From: Termitidicoccus mucosus
GTDB taxonomy: Bacteria; Verrucomicrobiota; Verrucomicrobiia; Opitutales; Opitutaceae
Assembly (NCBI RefSeq): GCF_038725785.1
Contig: NZ_CP109796.1
Location: forward strand, 3,410,001 to 3,474,000
DNA length: 64,000 nucleotides
Direction of reading: 5' to 3'
Shown: positions 51,469 to 61,140 of the stretch, in pieces
Layout: the number at the start of each line of letters is the position of its first letter
Position numbering within the stretch: position 1 is the first letter of the stretch
The notes under the pieces: generated by a model
The model's database searches: none
What the model saw: only the letters and a program-made list of their open reading frames with translations
Told to the model about the DNA's origin: nothing
Position numbers and translations under genes: made by a program

Positions 51469-54400
51469 TTAAAAATCGGCGCGGACACCGACGTTTACCA
51501 CCATGCCGGCCTCATAGTAGCCGGCGGTGCGGTCGAAAATGGTGCGCTCGTCGGGCACGTCGTTGAAGTTGCGCCAGTCGAAGTAAGCCTGCCAGTGGCG
51601 GCTGAGCTTGTAGTTCATGCTGAAGTCGAGGCGGATGTTCTCGGCGTAACGGGTCTCGGCCAAGGTGGTGCTATCGACGCTACGCGCGTAATCGTCCGTC
51701 CACATGGCTGTGACCGACGCGCCGAATTTGCTGCCCTTGTAGGAGAGGGCGGCGGTGCCGAAGCGCCGCTTGATGTCGTTGAGCGGAACATCCTTCCATT
51801 CTGGCGGACGGCTGTTGAATTCCTCGGCAGCTTCATCGTCTATGGAGGTGGCGGCGGAAGCGCGCCAAGGATACTTGGCCTTCGGGTCGCAAATGGAAAT
51901 GGAAGCGTAGAACTCGACACGGTCGAGCCAGCTCGCGATGAAACCGAGGCGCTGCTGGTAGCTGAGCTCGACGCCGTAGTTGCGTCCGTCGCCGACGTTT
52001 TCGTTCTGGCTCACTTTCCAGAGTTCCGTCATCTCCGCGCCCTCCTCGGAGGAAAAGGTGTAGGGCTCGTAGTGATCGGTGCTCATGATGTAATTTTTGT
52101 AGGGTTGATAGAAGACGGAGACCGTGGCGGAACCGTATTTCTTGAAGTAATACTCCAAGCGCGCCTGATAGAGATTGTAGGTCTGGGGGACGAGATCGGG
52201 GTTGGGGCGGCGGATCAGCTTGAAGGAGGGAACGATGTCATCATTCCCGATCCAGACCACGTCCTCCAAGCGCGGGCGCCCGATGCCGGTGGTGAAGGAG
52301 GCGCGGGCGATGAGGTTGGGCGTGATGTCATACTTGAGCTGGAGGTTGGGGAAGATCTTGTCGTAGTTGTAGTCGCGCGTTGCCGCCCTGTATTGCAGCT
52401 CGGCGAGTTCGTAGGGGCGCTCGATGTCCCAGCGGTAGTATTGGCCGCCCGGGGTCACGACATCGAACCTGCCGCCCGCCCCGTAGGGATCCTCGGCGCT
52501 TCTTTCGGCCCTCAAGTAGATGTTGCCCCAGCCCGTGAGCCAGGTGGCCTCGTAGCGGACGCCGGCGAGGACGGTGAGGTTGGAGACGTTGGCGGTAGCC
52601 ATGATGTAGCCAGCGAACACACGCTCCCGCGCCTGCTTGTCGCCGCTCTTTTCGCGACCGAACTCGGACTCGGGGAGATAATTGCCCTTGTTGCCGAATT
52701 CGACCCTGCGGTCGTAAAACTGTCCGGGATTGGCGCGGAAATAGTCATACACCGAGTAGGGCGAGATCCATTGGGGGACGGCCAAATCGAAGCCTCTCCA
52801 TGTGTTTCCATAAGTGGTGTCGGCAAACTGCTGGACTGTGGGCTCGGCGGCGGTGCCGAACGCCGACTGAGCGGAGTCGCCGGTGAGCCTGATTTCCTTC
52901 CAATACCTCTTGGTATCGCGCTTTTGCTGGTTGAAACTGGCTCCGGTCTTGATTTTCACGGGAAAGCTCGTCGTGCCGGCCCTGTTGGAGACGGTGAGGG
53001 GGAAGGAAACGTTAAACTTGGCCCCCATCTGGTCGTCGCTGCCATAGTTAAAGTCCTGCCAGATACCCAGATTTTTATACTTGGAGACGTCGAGATAGGT
53101 CTGCTCGGGCAGATTGTCGATGCTGCCGCTGGTGCCGGTCTGATAGATTTTACCGTCGGCCTGGCCGGAGACGCCATACACCGACAGGTTGATGCCGTTC
53201 TGGAGGGTCCGGACTTCAAAGTTTTCACTGGGGTCGCGGTCGGACTTGGACTGCGAGACGTAGGCGTCGTAGTCGATCTCGAAACGTCCGAATTTATGCT
53301 GGGCACCGATGGCGACGTTCCAGAGCTTGGTGTTCTCGTTTTCGAGCTTGGAATACGCCCGCGCGGTCGAGTTCATGCCGACGATCTGCTCAAAGTTAGA
53401 TGCCGGGTGAGTGTTCGAACCGCTCACTACTGCGCCGAGGTGCGTGCCGGCCTCGACCTGGAAAGCGTGCGAATACTGGCCGATGCCGACGTCCTGCGTG
53501 TAGCCGGTGCGAAGGAAGACGGAGGTGTTGTCCGAGAGCTTCCAGTCGAGGTTGATGTTGAGGTTGCGGCGCTCGGTGGCGGCGCCTACTTCCGTCCACC
53601 TCACGTTGCCGACGGTGCCGTCTGATGACTTTGAGGCGATGCCGTTTTCCTCTGCGGTAAGATTGAACGAGTAGGGCACGTTGTAGTTGTTATTCTGGCG
53701 ATATTTTTGGAAGAAATTGGCGACGATGGAGACGCCGATGGGACGGACGGAGCCGAACGCCTCGGTGTATTGAAACATGAAGCCGGGCTTGATCTTGCGG
53801 TCGGGCGTGCGATTGCCGCCGGGAGTCTTTTCGACATCAAACGCGGAAGTGTTGATGCTGAGGTTGCCGTCGATGCGGACGCGGCGTCCTTTCTGGGCAA
53901 AGGCGTTTTTGGTCTTGAAATTGACCGAGCCGCCCATGCTGTTCGCCGACTGGTCGGGCGTGGGGGCAAAATTCACCTCGATGGTCTCGATGTTCTGCAC
54001 CGCGAAGGATTTGAGATCAAGGGCGCGGCTGGTGCCGCCGCCGCCGGAGGCGATGGGATTGCCGTCGAGCGTGATGCTCGCCATCTGCGGATCCATGCCA
54101 CGGATGCGAATCTGGGTGGGATCCTCGCCGCCGTTGTAGTCGATGGCGACGCCGGGGAGTTTTTTCATGAGCTCGCCGACGTTGCCGTCCACCATGTTGC
54201 CGAAGGCGTCGGCAGCGACGATGTTTTTCATGGTGCTGGCGAAGCGCTGGTCCTGCAGTGCCTTGGCCGCTCCCTCGCGCTCGCTGGAGACAGTGAACGC
54301 CTCCAGGTGATACACGTTGGAGGTCAGGCCGAAATCCGCCGTCGCGGTCTGCCCGGCGGCGACCGTTACGGGGGTCGTGGCGCTATCAAGGTCGGTGTAG

Positions 54401-54684
54401 GCGGCGCGCACGGTGTAGTCGCCCGGCGCGAGGCTGGCGATGCGGTAGGCGCCGAGGTCGTCGGTAAGCGCCCTGAGATCGGTGCCGTCCACAGTGACGA
54501 CGGCGTTGGCCAGATACCGACCCGTGGCCTGATTCATCACCCGCCCGGTGATAACACCCGTATCCTGCTGGGCGGGCGCGGAGAGCGGGAGGAAAACAAG
54601 CGCGAATAAAACGGCAAAATGATACAGAAGTGTGAATTTATTAAACGGCGATGCCGGCGTATTGAACTTTGTTGGTTTATGCAT
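51469..54684 (-). CDS. TonB-dependent receptor with carboxypeptidase-like N-terminal domain
   Basis: A 1071-residue outer-membrane receptor. A signal peptide (LYHFAVLFALVFLPLSAPAQ) is followed by a carboxypeptidase-regulatory-like beta-sandwich (GVITGRVMNQATGRYLANAV, APGDYTVRAAYTDLDSAT). The plug comes next (LEAFTVSSEREGAAKALQDQ, QIRIRGMDPQMASITLDGNP, ANSMGGSVNFKTKNAF), then a long barrel ending VNVGVRADF. The layout is SusC-like and common for glycan uptake in Opitutaceae, but there is no SusD. It is transcribed away from the sensor kinase at 54921, which likely controls it. Confidence 0.88.
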   Translation of the reverse strand: MHKPTKFNTPASPFNKFTLLYHFAVLFALVFLPLSAPAQQDTGVITGRVMNQATGRYLANAVVTVDGTDLRALTDDLGAYRIASLAPGDYTVRAAYTDLDSATTPVTVAAGQTATADFGLTSNVYHLEAFTVSSEREGAAKALQDQRFASTMKNIVAADAFGNMVDGNVGELMKKLPGVAIDYNGGEDPTQIRIRGMDPQMASITLDGNPIASGGGGTSRALDLKSFAVQNIETIEVNFAPTPDQSANSMGGSVNFKTKNAFAQKGRRVRIDGNLSINTSAFDVEKTPGGNRTPDRKIKPGFMFQYTEAFGSVRPIGVSIVANFFQKYRQNNNYNVPYSFNLTAEENGIASKSSDGTVGNVRWTEVGAATERRNLNINLDWKLSDNTSVFLRTGYTQDVGIGQYSHAFQVEAGTHLGAVVSGSNTHPASNFEQIVGMNSTARAYSKLENENTKLWNVAIGAQHKFGRFEIDYDAYVSQSKSDRDPSENFEVRTLQNGINLSVYGVSGQADGKIYQTGTSGSIDNLPEQTYLDVSKYKNLGIWQDFNYGSDDQMGAKFNVSFPLTVSNRAGTTSFPVKIKTGASFNQQKRDTKRYWKEIRLTGDSAQSAFGTAAEPTVQQFADTTYGNTWRGFDLAVPQWISPYSVYDYFRANPGQFYDRRVEFGNKGNYLPESEFGREKSGDKQARERVFAGYIMATANVSNLTVLAGVRYEATWLTGWGNIYLRAERSAEDPYGAGGRFDVVTPGGQYYRWDIERPYELAELQYRAATRDYNYDKIFPNLQLKYDITPNLIARASFTTGIGRPRLEDVVWIGNDDIVPSFKLIRRPNPDLVPQTYNLYQARLEYYFKKYGSATVSVFYQPYKNYIMSTDHYEPYTFSSEEGAEMTELWKVSQNENVGDGRNYGVELSYQQRLGFIASWLDRVEFYASISICDPKAKYPWRASAATSIDDEAAEEFNSRPPEWKDVPLNDIKRRFGTAALSYKGSKFGASVTAMWTDDYARSVDSTTLAETRYAENIRLDFSMNYKLSRHWQAYFDWRNFNDVPDERTIFDRTAGYYEAGMVVNVGVRADF

Positions 54685-54798
54685 GGTGTGCAGGTTGTGG
54701 ACTGATTGGGTTGGAGTAATGGGAAATCAGACGGGGTGGCTGCGGGGATAAAGGGGCCGGCTTTTAAAAGCGAAGTGGAATGGGAGGAGGGTAACGGG

Positions 54799-54826
54799 AA
54801 ACGACTATATAAAAACGACTATATAA
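54799..54826. promoter_or_regulatory. Two tandem 14-bp repeats in divergent promoter
   Basis: AAACGACTATATAA occurs twice head to tail in the 236-base gap between the TonB receptor and the sensor kinase. It is a candidate binding site for the adjacent response regulator or part of the receptor promoter. Confidence 0.4.
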
Positions 54827-54855
54827 AATTACCAAATGGCGAGGGGCACCCGCCT

Positions 54856-54876
54856 CCCCAGTTTTGGGGATTTTTT
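54856..54876 (+). terminator. Small hairpin with T run in kinase leader
   Basis: CCCCA-gttt-TGGGG followed by ATTTTTT, 45 bases before the kinase start. No gene ends here on the plus strand, so it may be a leader attenuator. Confidence 0.3.
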
Positions 54877-54920
54877 CGCCATTGAGTTTCCGTTTTGCGC
54901 TCCCGATTTATTGATATGAA

Positions 54921-57900
54921 ATGCCGCCCCGCCCTGCATCATCTTGTCCGCCTTCCGCGCCGAACCACGGGAATACCGTGAGGAGCGCGACAGCGACCGG
55001 GAGCGCCGTCGCACGGGCGGGCCGCCCGTGGGTTTTGTTTTTGCTTTTGCTCGCCGCCGGGATGCCGCCCTGCCCGTCCGTCCGCGCGGATGACGAACCG
55101 GCGCGGGCCGACGGGCAATACCTCGCCCGCGAATGGCTCACCGACGACGGGCTGCCGCACAACGCCGTCAACGCCGTGGTGCGCGACTCCAAGGGTTTCC
55201 TGTGGCTCGGCACGATGGGCGGACTGGCGCGCTTTGACGGGAGCAACTTTGTAGAGTTTCCGCTGCCCGCCGACATGACAGCGGACGGCTTCAACATTCG
55301 CGCGCTGGCCGTGGACGACGACGACTCGCTGCTCATGATCACGGCAAACAACCAGGTCGTGCGCCTGCGCGACGGCGAGTTCAACCTGCATCCTGTCAAC
55401 GCCACGCTCCCGCGAGGCAGCCTGCTCGACCTCGGCGTGGGCGCTAACCGCTCGCTCTGGATCGGCCTCGCCTCCCCCGCGGCCATCGTCCGCTGGCACA
55501 ACGGCGTGACCACGGTGTTTGGCGCGAACGTCGGCGTCAAACGCCGCTCGGGACGCTTCATGTTCGTGCGCGGGAAAAACGGCGCGACCTGGATGGCGGG
55601 CGGGGATTTTCTCGCGTGGCACGACGAGGACGGGTTGCACCGGCACACCGGCCGCGCGGGGCGCTCGCTCTTCATCGCGCCGTCGCGCTCGGGCGGACTG
55701 TGGATCGCCGCCCGCGAGCACCTGGCGCGGCTGGAAAACGGCAACTGGCGCGTCGTGCTCTCCGGCCAGGGCTGGCCCGCCGCGCAGATCGGCATCCAGG
55801 ACATGTTCGAAGACACCACCGGCGCGCTCTGGATCGCCACGCGGCGCGACGGTGTCTTCCGCCTCGTGGACGGCACGCTGGAGACCGTGCTCGTGCCGGT
55901 GCGGCGCGAGCGCGTGCTCTCCATCATGGACGACATCGAGGGCAACATCTGGCTGGGCATGAACGGCGGCGGCCTCGTGCGCCTGAAACCAAAACACCAC
56001 GTGCTGCTCAACCAGTCCGCCGGGCTGCCGCAGGAGATAAGCTCCTCGGTCTGCGAGGATGACACCGGCGCGCTCTGGTGCGCGAACCAGGCCGGCGGCC
56101 TTGTGCGGGTGAAGGACGGCCGGGTGGACATCGCCGCCACCGTTCCCGTCGAGCGCAATTTTTACGCCAACAATGTCTGCGTGGACCGGCCGGCGGGCCG
56201 GGTCTGGGTCGGCACGATCAGCGGGCTTTATTCGACGCCGGTGAACGGCCCGTGGGTCCTGCGGCGCGAAGCCTGCGAGGGGTGCAACGTGCAGACACTG
56301 TTCCTCGCGGGCAACGGCGACCTGTGGCTGAGCTGGAACAGCGCCCGCCTCGGCGTGCTCCGCGACGGCGTGCTGCGCGAGTTCACCGCCGACGACGGCT
56401 TTCCGGGCTCGCGGGTCGCCTCCATCGGGGAGCGCGCGGGCGGCGAAATCTGGGTCGGCCTGGAAAACGGCGCCCTGTTCCGCCTGGCCGGCGGCAAACT
56501 CGTGGAGGAGCCCATCCCGCCCGCGGCGCGTTTTGCCCGGCTGCACGCGCTGCTCACCGACGCGGAAAACCGGCTCTGGATCGGCACCAGCAACGGCCTG
56601 CTCCTGTGGCGCGGCGCGCGCTCGCGGCTCTTCACGCGCGCCGACGGGCTGCCCGACGACATCATCAACCAGATCGTCATCGACGACAACAGCCGCCTGT
56701 GGGCCAGCAGCCGCCGCGGCATCTTTCACCTGCCGCTCGCGCAGCTCACCGCCGCCGCGGACGCGCCGGGCCGCGCGCTCACGCCCGTGCTGCTCGGCCG
56801 CGACGACGACCTCGACGGCGTGGCGGGCTTTCTCGGCGCCCAGCCGATGGCCTGGAAAGGCCGCGACGGGCGCGTGTGGATGGTCACCTACCGCGGCGTC
56901 GCCGGTCTCGACCCCATCGGCCCCGTGGAAAAACGCGCCCCCCTCCCCGTGCATATCGACCGCGCGACGGTGGACGGTGTCGCGATGAAGCTGGCGCCCG
57001 GCGAAGAACTGCGCACCGGCGCGCAACCCAGGCAGCTCGAACTCGAGTTCGCCGCCCTCAATTTTTCCACGCCCGACCGCACGCGCATGCGCCGCATGCT
57101 GGAAGGCTTCGACGTGGGCTGGGTGGATGCCGGCCGCGAGCGCTTCTGCGTCTATCCGCATCTGCCGCCCGGGCGCTATGTGTTTCGCGTGGAGGCATCC
57201 GACGGCGAAAACCGCTGGGCGGACGGGCAGGCGTCGCTCGCCATCGTCGTGCCGCCCGCGTGGTGGCAGACCTGGTGGACGCGCGCGGGCTTCCTGCTGG
57301 TGTTTGCCGCGCTCGTGGCGCTGCTCGCCCGCGCCGGCTCCAATCATCTCCTCAAGCGCAAACTCAAGCGCCTCCAGCAGGAAAACGCCCTCGAGCGCGA
57401 ACGCGCCCGCATCGCCCGCGACCTCCACGACGACCTCGGCGGCCGCATGACCCGCATCGGCTTCGTCGCCGACCGCCTGCATCGCAAGGTGGAGGACCCC
57501 GAGCAAAAGGAACAACTCGGGCGCCTCGCCGCCCAGTCGCGCTACCTGATCGAGGACCTCGAAGGCATCATTTGGACTGTAAACCCGCAAAATGATTCCT
57601 GGCAGCGGCTGGCCGCGTATATCTCCCGCTACGCCCACAGTCATCTCCGTGACACCGGAATCCTCTGCACGGTGGATGGCGCCAGCGACATACCCGACCA
57701 ACCGATTTCGCCCGATGTCCGGCATCACCTGCTCGCCATCGCGAAAGAGGCCCTCAACAACATGCTCAAGCACTCGCAAGCCAGCCGCGCCAGCCTCAGC
57801 CTCGCCGCTGAAGGCGGCATTTTCCGCATGCGTCTCCACGACGACGGACGCGGATTCGACAGCGCGGCGGCGGAGAGGGACGACGGGAATGGCCTGGTCA

Positions 57901-58061
57901 ACATGCGCGCGCGCATGGCCGAGGTCGGCGGGCGCATCGACATCATGAGCCGGCCCGGCGAGGGGACGGACATCGTCGTCGATGTTCCGATGCAATATCG
58001 TCCGCCCCCGGTCCGGCAGGCGGCGGGCAAGCCGCACCCGCCCCGATGCCCATCTCCGTAG
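54921..58061 (+). CDS. Two-component propeller sensor histidine kinase
   Basis: A 1046-residue membrane sensor. The signal/anchor is PWVLFLLLLAAGMPPC. Residues about 60-690 are two seven-bladed propellers of two-component-regulator repeats (GLPHNAVNAVVRDSKGFLWL, NIWLGMNGGGLVRLKPK, NRLWIGTSNGLLLW). Residues about 700-780 are a Y_Y_Y domain, then a transmembrane helix (TRAGFLLVFAALVALLARA). The cytoplasmic HisKA_3 part has phospho-acceptor H836 in IARDLHDDLGGRM, and an HATPase_c domain with EALNNMLKHSQ, DDGRGFD and GNGLVNMRARM. Unlike Bacteroides HTCS there is no fused regulator. It overlaps the response-regulator gene by 16 bases. It probably senses a glycan fragment imported by the divergent TonB receptor. 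Confidence 0.9.
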   Translation: MPPRPASSCPPSAPNHGNTVRSATATGSAVARAGRPWVLFLLLLAAGMPPCPSVRADDEPARADGQYLAREWLTDDGLPHNAVNAVVRDSKGFLWLGTMGGLARFDGSNFVEFPLPADMTADGFNIRALAVDDDDSLLMITANNQVVRLRDGEFNLHPVNATLPRGSLLDLGVGANRSLWIGLASPAAIVRWHNGVTTVFGANVGVKRRSGRFMFVRGKNGATWMAGGDFLAWHDEDGLHRHTGRAGRSLFIAPSRSGGLWIAAREHLARLENGNWRVVLSGQGWPAAQIGIQDMFEDTTGALWIATRRDGVFRLVDGTLETVLVPVRRERVLSIMDDIEGNIWLGMNGGGLVRLKPKHHVLLNQSAGLPQEISSSVCEDDTGALWCANQAGGLVRVKDGRVDIAATVPVERNFYANNVCVDRPAGRVWVGTISGLYSTPVNGPWVLRREACEGCNVQTLFLAGNGDLWLSWNSARLGVLRDGVLREFTADDGFPGSRVASIGERAGGEIWVGLENGALFRLAGGKLVEEPIPPAARFARLHALLTDAENRLWIGTSNGLLLWRGARSRLFTRADGLPDDIINQIVIDDNSRLWASSRRGIFHLPLAQLTAAADAPGRALTPVLLGRDDDLDGVAGFLGAQPMAWKGRDGRVWMVTYRGVAGLDPIGPVEKRAPLPVHIDRATVDGVAMKLAPGEELRTGAQPRQLELEFAALNFSTPDRTRMRRMLEGFDVGWVDAGRERFCVYPHLPPGRYVFRVEASDGENRWADGQASLAIVVPPAWWQTWWTRAGFLLVFAALVALLARAGSNHLLKRKLKRLQQENALERERARIARDLHDDLGGRMTRIGFVADRLHRKVEDPEQKEQLGRLAAQSRYLIEDLEGIIWTVNPQNDSWQRLAAYISRYAHSHLRDTGILCTVDGASDIPDQPISPDVRHHLLAIAKEALNNMLKHSQASRASLSLAAEGGIFRMRLHDDGRGFDSAAAERDDGNGLVNMRARMAEVGGRIDIMSRPGEGTDIVVDVPMQYRPPPVRQAAGKPHPPRCPSP

Positions 58062-58681
58062 CCATTGTCGAAGACAACTCCGATCTCGCCGAGGAAATCA
58101 CCCAGATCATCACCGACGCCCCCGACCTCCAGCTCGCCTGCTGCTGCCGCAACGTGCGCGCCGCGCTGTCCCGCATCCCCGCCGCCGAGCCCGATGTCGT
58201 CATCATGGACATCAACCTCCCCGACGGCTCCGGCATCGAGGCCACCGCCCGGCTGAAGCAGCAACTCCCGCGCACCGAGGTGATGATCTTCACCATCTAC
58301 GAGGACAGCGACGAAATTTTCCATGCGCTCGAGGCCGGGGCCAGCGGCTACCTGCTCAAGCGCGCCCCGACCGACGAACTCCTCCGCTCCATCCGCGACA
58401 TCATGGACGGCAACGTCCCCATGACCAGCGAAGTCGCGCGCAAAGTCATCCAGTCCTTCCAGAAAAAGCGCATGGGCTCGCAGGTCGTCAACGCGACCGC
58501 GGACCGGCTCACCCCGCGCGAGACCGACATCCTCGAGCTGCTGGCGAAGGGTTTTCCGTCAAAGGAAATCGCCAGCCTGCGCTGCATCAGCGTGCAGACG
58601 GTGAACAGCCACCTGAAGAACATCTACGACAAGCTCCACGTCCACTCCCGCACCGAGGCGGTGATAAAGTATCTCGGGTGA
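58046..58681 (+). CDS. NarL/LuxR-family response regulator
   Basis: A 211-residue regulator. The receiver domain (1-120) has the acidic VEDN start, phospho-acceptor D55 in VVIMDINLPDG, the conserved Thr in IFTIYED and Lys in LLKRAP. A GerE/LuxR helix-turn-helix follows at about 148-205 (LTPRETDILELLAKGFPSKE, ISVQTVNSHLKNIYDKLHVH). Its start lies inside the kinase gene's 3' end, so the pair is translationally coupled. It should activate genes near it, most likely the divergent TonB receptor/autotransporter unit. Confidence 0.92.
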   Translation: MPISVAIVEDNSDLAEEITQIITDAPDLQLACCCRNVRAALSRIPAAEPDVVIMDINLPDGSGIEATARLKQQLPRTEVMIFTIYEDSDEIFHALEAGASGYLLKRAPTDELLRSIRDIMDGNVPMTSEVARKVIQSFQKKRMGSQVVNATADRLTPRETDILELLAKGFPSKEIASLRCISVQTVNSHLKNIYDKLHVHSRTEAVIKYLG

Positions 58682-58732
58682 CAGGCCGGAGGAGGGCGAA
58701 TCGTTCTCTTCCCCTTGGCGCGGGAGCGCCCC

Positions 58733-58868
58733 GTAGCGCAGGCATCCCTGCCTGCCGTCGTTATTTTCTCGCGCGAAGCGCGGCATTTATTGGTTTCGTT
58801 TAGGAAGAAAAAAATCAGCGGCGCTACGCGCCTTTCTGTTTCGACGGCAGGCAGGATGCCTGCGCTAC
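58733..58868. repeat. Inverted repeat, gtagcgcaggcatccctgcctgcc family
   Basis: Arms gtagcgcaggcatccctgcc at 58733 and ggcaggatgcctgcgctac ending 58868, with gcgcgaagcgcggcatttat inside. Same family and inner order as 42439-42564, inverted. Confidence 0.75.
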
Positions 58869-58973
58869 GCCACGGATGAGCCGCCCCGGATTCATCACCC
58901 CGCCACGTCATTTCGCCGGCCTCGGCATTCTTCCGGGCTGTTTCCGCGCTTTTATTTTTGCCCGGGGTGCGTC

Positions 58974-60230
58974 ATGTTGCCGCGTATGACGCCTTCGGAT
59001 TACATTGATGCGCATTCGGATGAAATCACCGCCTTGCTTCGCGATCTCGTGCGCATCCCGACCGTCAACCCGCCGGGCGAAAATTACGCCGTCATCACCG
59101 CGCTGCTCGCCCGCGAGATGACGGCGGGCGGCCTGAAAACGCGCCGTCTGGCGGTGCCGCGCGCGCTCCTCAAAAAAACGCTGCCGCCCGCGCAGCACGC
59201 CTTTCCGCGCTACAACCTCCTCGGCACCCGGCGCGCGCGCGGCGCGAAAAAGACCATCCATTTCAACGCCCACTACGACGTCGTGCCCGCGCCGCCGGAC
59301 GGCTGGCGGCACGGCGGACCCTTCAGCGGCGCGCTCGCGGGCGGCAGCGTGCACGGGCGCGGCGCCGCCGACATGAAGGGCTCGATGGCAAGCCTGCTCG
59401 CGGCGCTGCGCGCGCTCCGCGCCGCCGGCGTGGAGCCGCGCATGAACATCGAAGTGTCGTTCACCGCCGACGAGGAAACCGACTCGGCGCTCGGCGCGGA
59501 ATGGCTCGTCCGGCACGCGCCCATCCGCCCCGATTACGTGATCGTGATGGAGGGCGGCGAGCGCGGCGAAGTATGCTGCGGACACAATGGCGTCGTGTGG
59601 CTGCTGGTCACCGTGCACGGGCGCGCCGCCCACGGCTCGCGCCCCGAGCTCGGCGTCAACGCGCTCGAGAAAATGTCCGCGCTCGTGCTCGCGCTCGACG
59701 AGCACAAGGCCGCGCTCGCCCGCCGGCGTTTCACCACGCCGCAGGGCCGCGTGATGACGCCCACGCTCAACCTCGGCGGCGTGTTCGCCCAGGGGCCGGG
59801 CGGAAAGATCAACACCGTGCCGGACTCGGCCTCGTTTTCCATCGACCGGCGCGTGCTCGCCATCGAAACGGTGGCCGCGGCGGAACGCGAGCTGCGGGCC
59901 TTCCTGCGCGCGGCGGCGCGGCGCATCCCGGGCTGCCGGATAAGCGTGGAAAAGGTCTCGCACAACCATCCGTGCTTCAGCGAGCCCGCCCATCCGTTTT
60001 TCGGGGCGATGGCCCGCGCGGTGGCGCGCGTGCGCGGGCGGCCGGCGAGATTCTCGGTTTCGACCGGATTCAACGACATGCACTTCTTTGCCCATCACTT
60101 GAAAATCCCGACCCTCGGCTACGGCCCCGGCGGGGAAAAATGCCACGCGGTGGACGAGCACGCGCCGGTGCGCGAGCTGGTTTCGTGCGCGAAAATCTAC
60201 GCGCGGCTGCTGGCGGAATTCGAGGGTTGA
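58974..60230 (+). CDS. M20-family zinc peptidase/deacetylase
   Basis: A 418-residue cytoplasmic protein; MTPSDY at 58986 is an alternative start. It has the metal-binding landmarks of the ArgE/DapE/CPG2 family: HFNAHYDVVPAPPDGW (His and Asp), GRGAADMKG (bridging Asp), TADEETDSALGAEW (catalytic Glu-Glu) and GEKCHAVDEHAP (C-terminal His). The lid domain lies between about 195 and 310 (HGRAAHGSRPELGVNALEKM). Members remove acyl or peptide groups from amino acids; the substrate cannot be told. The next gene starts 13 bases later, so the two form an operon. Confidence 0.87.
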   Translation: MLPRMTPSDYIDAHSDEITALLRDLVRIPTVNPPGENYAVITALLAREMTAGGLKTRRLAVPRALLKKTLPPAQHAFPRYNLLGTRRARGAKKTIHFNAHYDVVPAPPDGWRHGGPFSGALAGGSVHGRGAADMKGSMASLLAALRALRAAGVEPRMNIEVSFTADEETDSALGAEWLVRHAPIRPDYVIVMEGGERGEVCCGHNGVVWLLVTVHGRAAHGSRPELGVNALEKMSALVLALDEHKAALARRRFTTPQGRVMTPTLNLGGVFAQGPGGKINTVPDSASFSIDRRVLAIETVAAAERELRAFLRAAARRIPGCRISVEKVSHNHPCFSEPAHPFFGAMARAVARVRGRPARFSVSTGFNDMHFFAHHLKIPTLGYGPGGEKCHAVDEHAPVRELVSCAKIYARLLAEFEG

Positions 60231-60243
60231 GCGCAAACCGTCC

Positions 60244-61128
60244 ATGAATCCCGCCCTTTTTCGCACGGCCGCGCTGCTGTCGGCCATGATCGCCGGCGCG
60301 CTCATCCCGGGCGCACATGTATTGAGATTTTTGATACCATGGCTGATCGTCGCGATGCTGTTCGTCGTGTTTCTCGGCACGCGCTTCACCGGCGCCACGC
60401 TCACGCGCTCGCACGGCTGGCTGCTCGCGGCAAATGTCGCGATGGGGTTCGCCGGCTTCGGCATCGGCTGGCTGGCCGGCGGGCGCGACGTGGCGCTCGC
60501 CGGGTTTTTCGCGGGCGTCGCCCCGACGGCGACGGCGGCGGTCGTGGTCACGGGATTTCTCGGCGGGCGGCGGGACTACGTCGCCGGCGCGATGGTGCTC
60601 ACCAACACGCTCATCTCGCTGCTGCTGCCGGTGCTGCTGCCGCTCGTGCTGGGGCGCGCGACGCCGCGCGTGATCGCCGACGTGGCGGGCAGCGTGGGCT
60701 TTCTTGTGTTCATGCCGATGGCCGCGGCGCTCGTGGTGCGGCGGGTTTTCCCCGCCGCGCAGGCGCTCCCGGCGCGGCTCGGCAACGCCTCCTTCGGCGC
60801 GTGGGTCCTCGCGCTGTTCCTGATCACGGCCAACGCCTCCTGGTTCCTGCGCCACGAATCCACGGCGACGGGCGCCGAGCTGCTGCACATCGCGCTCGTG
60901 ACGGTGATCGTGTGCGCGATGAATTTCGCGCTCGGGCGGCTGATCGGCGGACGGGACTTCCCGCGCGAGGCCAGCCAGTCGCTCGGCCAGAAGAACACGA
61001 ATTTCACGATCTATCTGGCGATGACCTACGCGAGCCCGCTCGTCGCGCTCGGTCCGACCTGCTATGTCATCTGCCACAATCTTTGGAACTCCTGGCAGCT
61101 CCACCGCCGCGGACGGACATCCGTTTAG
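60244..61128 (+). CDS. Bile acid:sodium symporter (BASS)-like transporter
   Basis: A 294-residue membrane protein with about ten hydrophobic segments. It resembles the BASS superfamily: GFFAGVAPTATAAVVVTGFL (the Ala/Thr-rich discontinuous helix), GAMVLTNTLISLLLPVLLPL, and the later SLGQKNTNFTIYLAMTYASP that matches the second crossover. Transported organic anions in the family include bile acids and pantoate; the substrate here is unknown. Genetic linkage to the M20 peptidase suggests that it moves that enzyme's substrate or product. Confidence 0.75.
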   Translation: MNPALFRTAALLSAMIAGALIPGAHVLRFLIPWLIVAMLFVVFLGTRFTGATLTRSHGWLLAANVAMGFAGFGIGWLAGGRDVALAGFFAGVAPTATAAVVVTGFLGGRRDYVAGAMVLTNTLISLLLPVLLPLVLGRATPRVIADVAGSVGFLVFMPMAAALVVRRVFPAAQALPARLGNASFGAWVLALFLITANASWFLRHESTATGAELLHIALVTVIVCAMNFALGRLIGGRDFPREASQSLGQKNTNFTIYLAMTYASPLVALGPTCYVICHNLWNSWQLHRRGRTSV

Positions 61129-61140
61129 GGCATTTCAAAT

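Noticed and set aside
51457-53625. A 722-residue plus-strand frame antisense to the TonB receptor
   Set aside because: Val/Gly/Glu-rich shadow of the receptor, without family features.
51469-54684. A SusC/SusD pair
   Set aside because: The receptor is SusC-like in layout, but no SusD-type lipoprotein is found on either side.
54939-58037. A 1032-residue open frame antisense to the sensor kinase
   Set aside because: It mirrors the kinase codons, is dominated by Ala/Arg/Gly/His runs and has no recognisable domain; high-GC DNA often keeps the antisense frame open.
4686-58868. Repeats as a CRISPR array
   Set aside because: Copies are scattered, inverted and variable in length, with no regular spacers and no cas genes.
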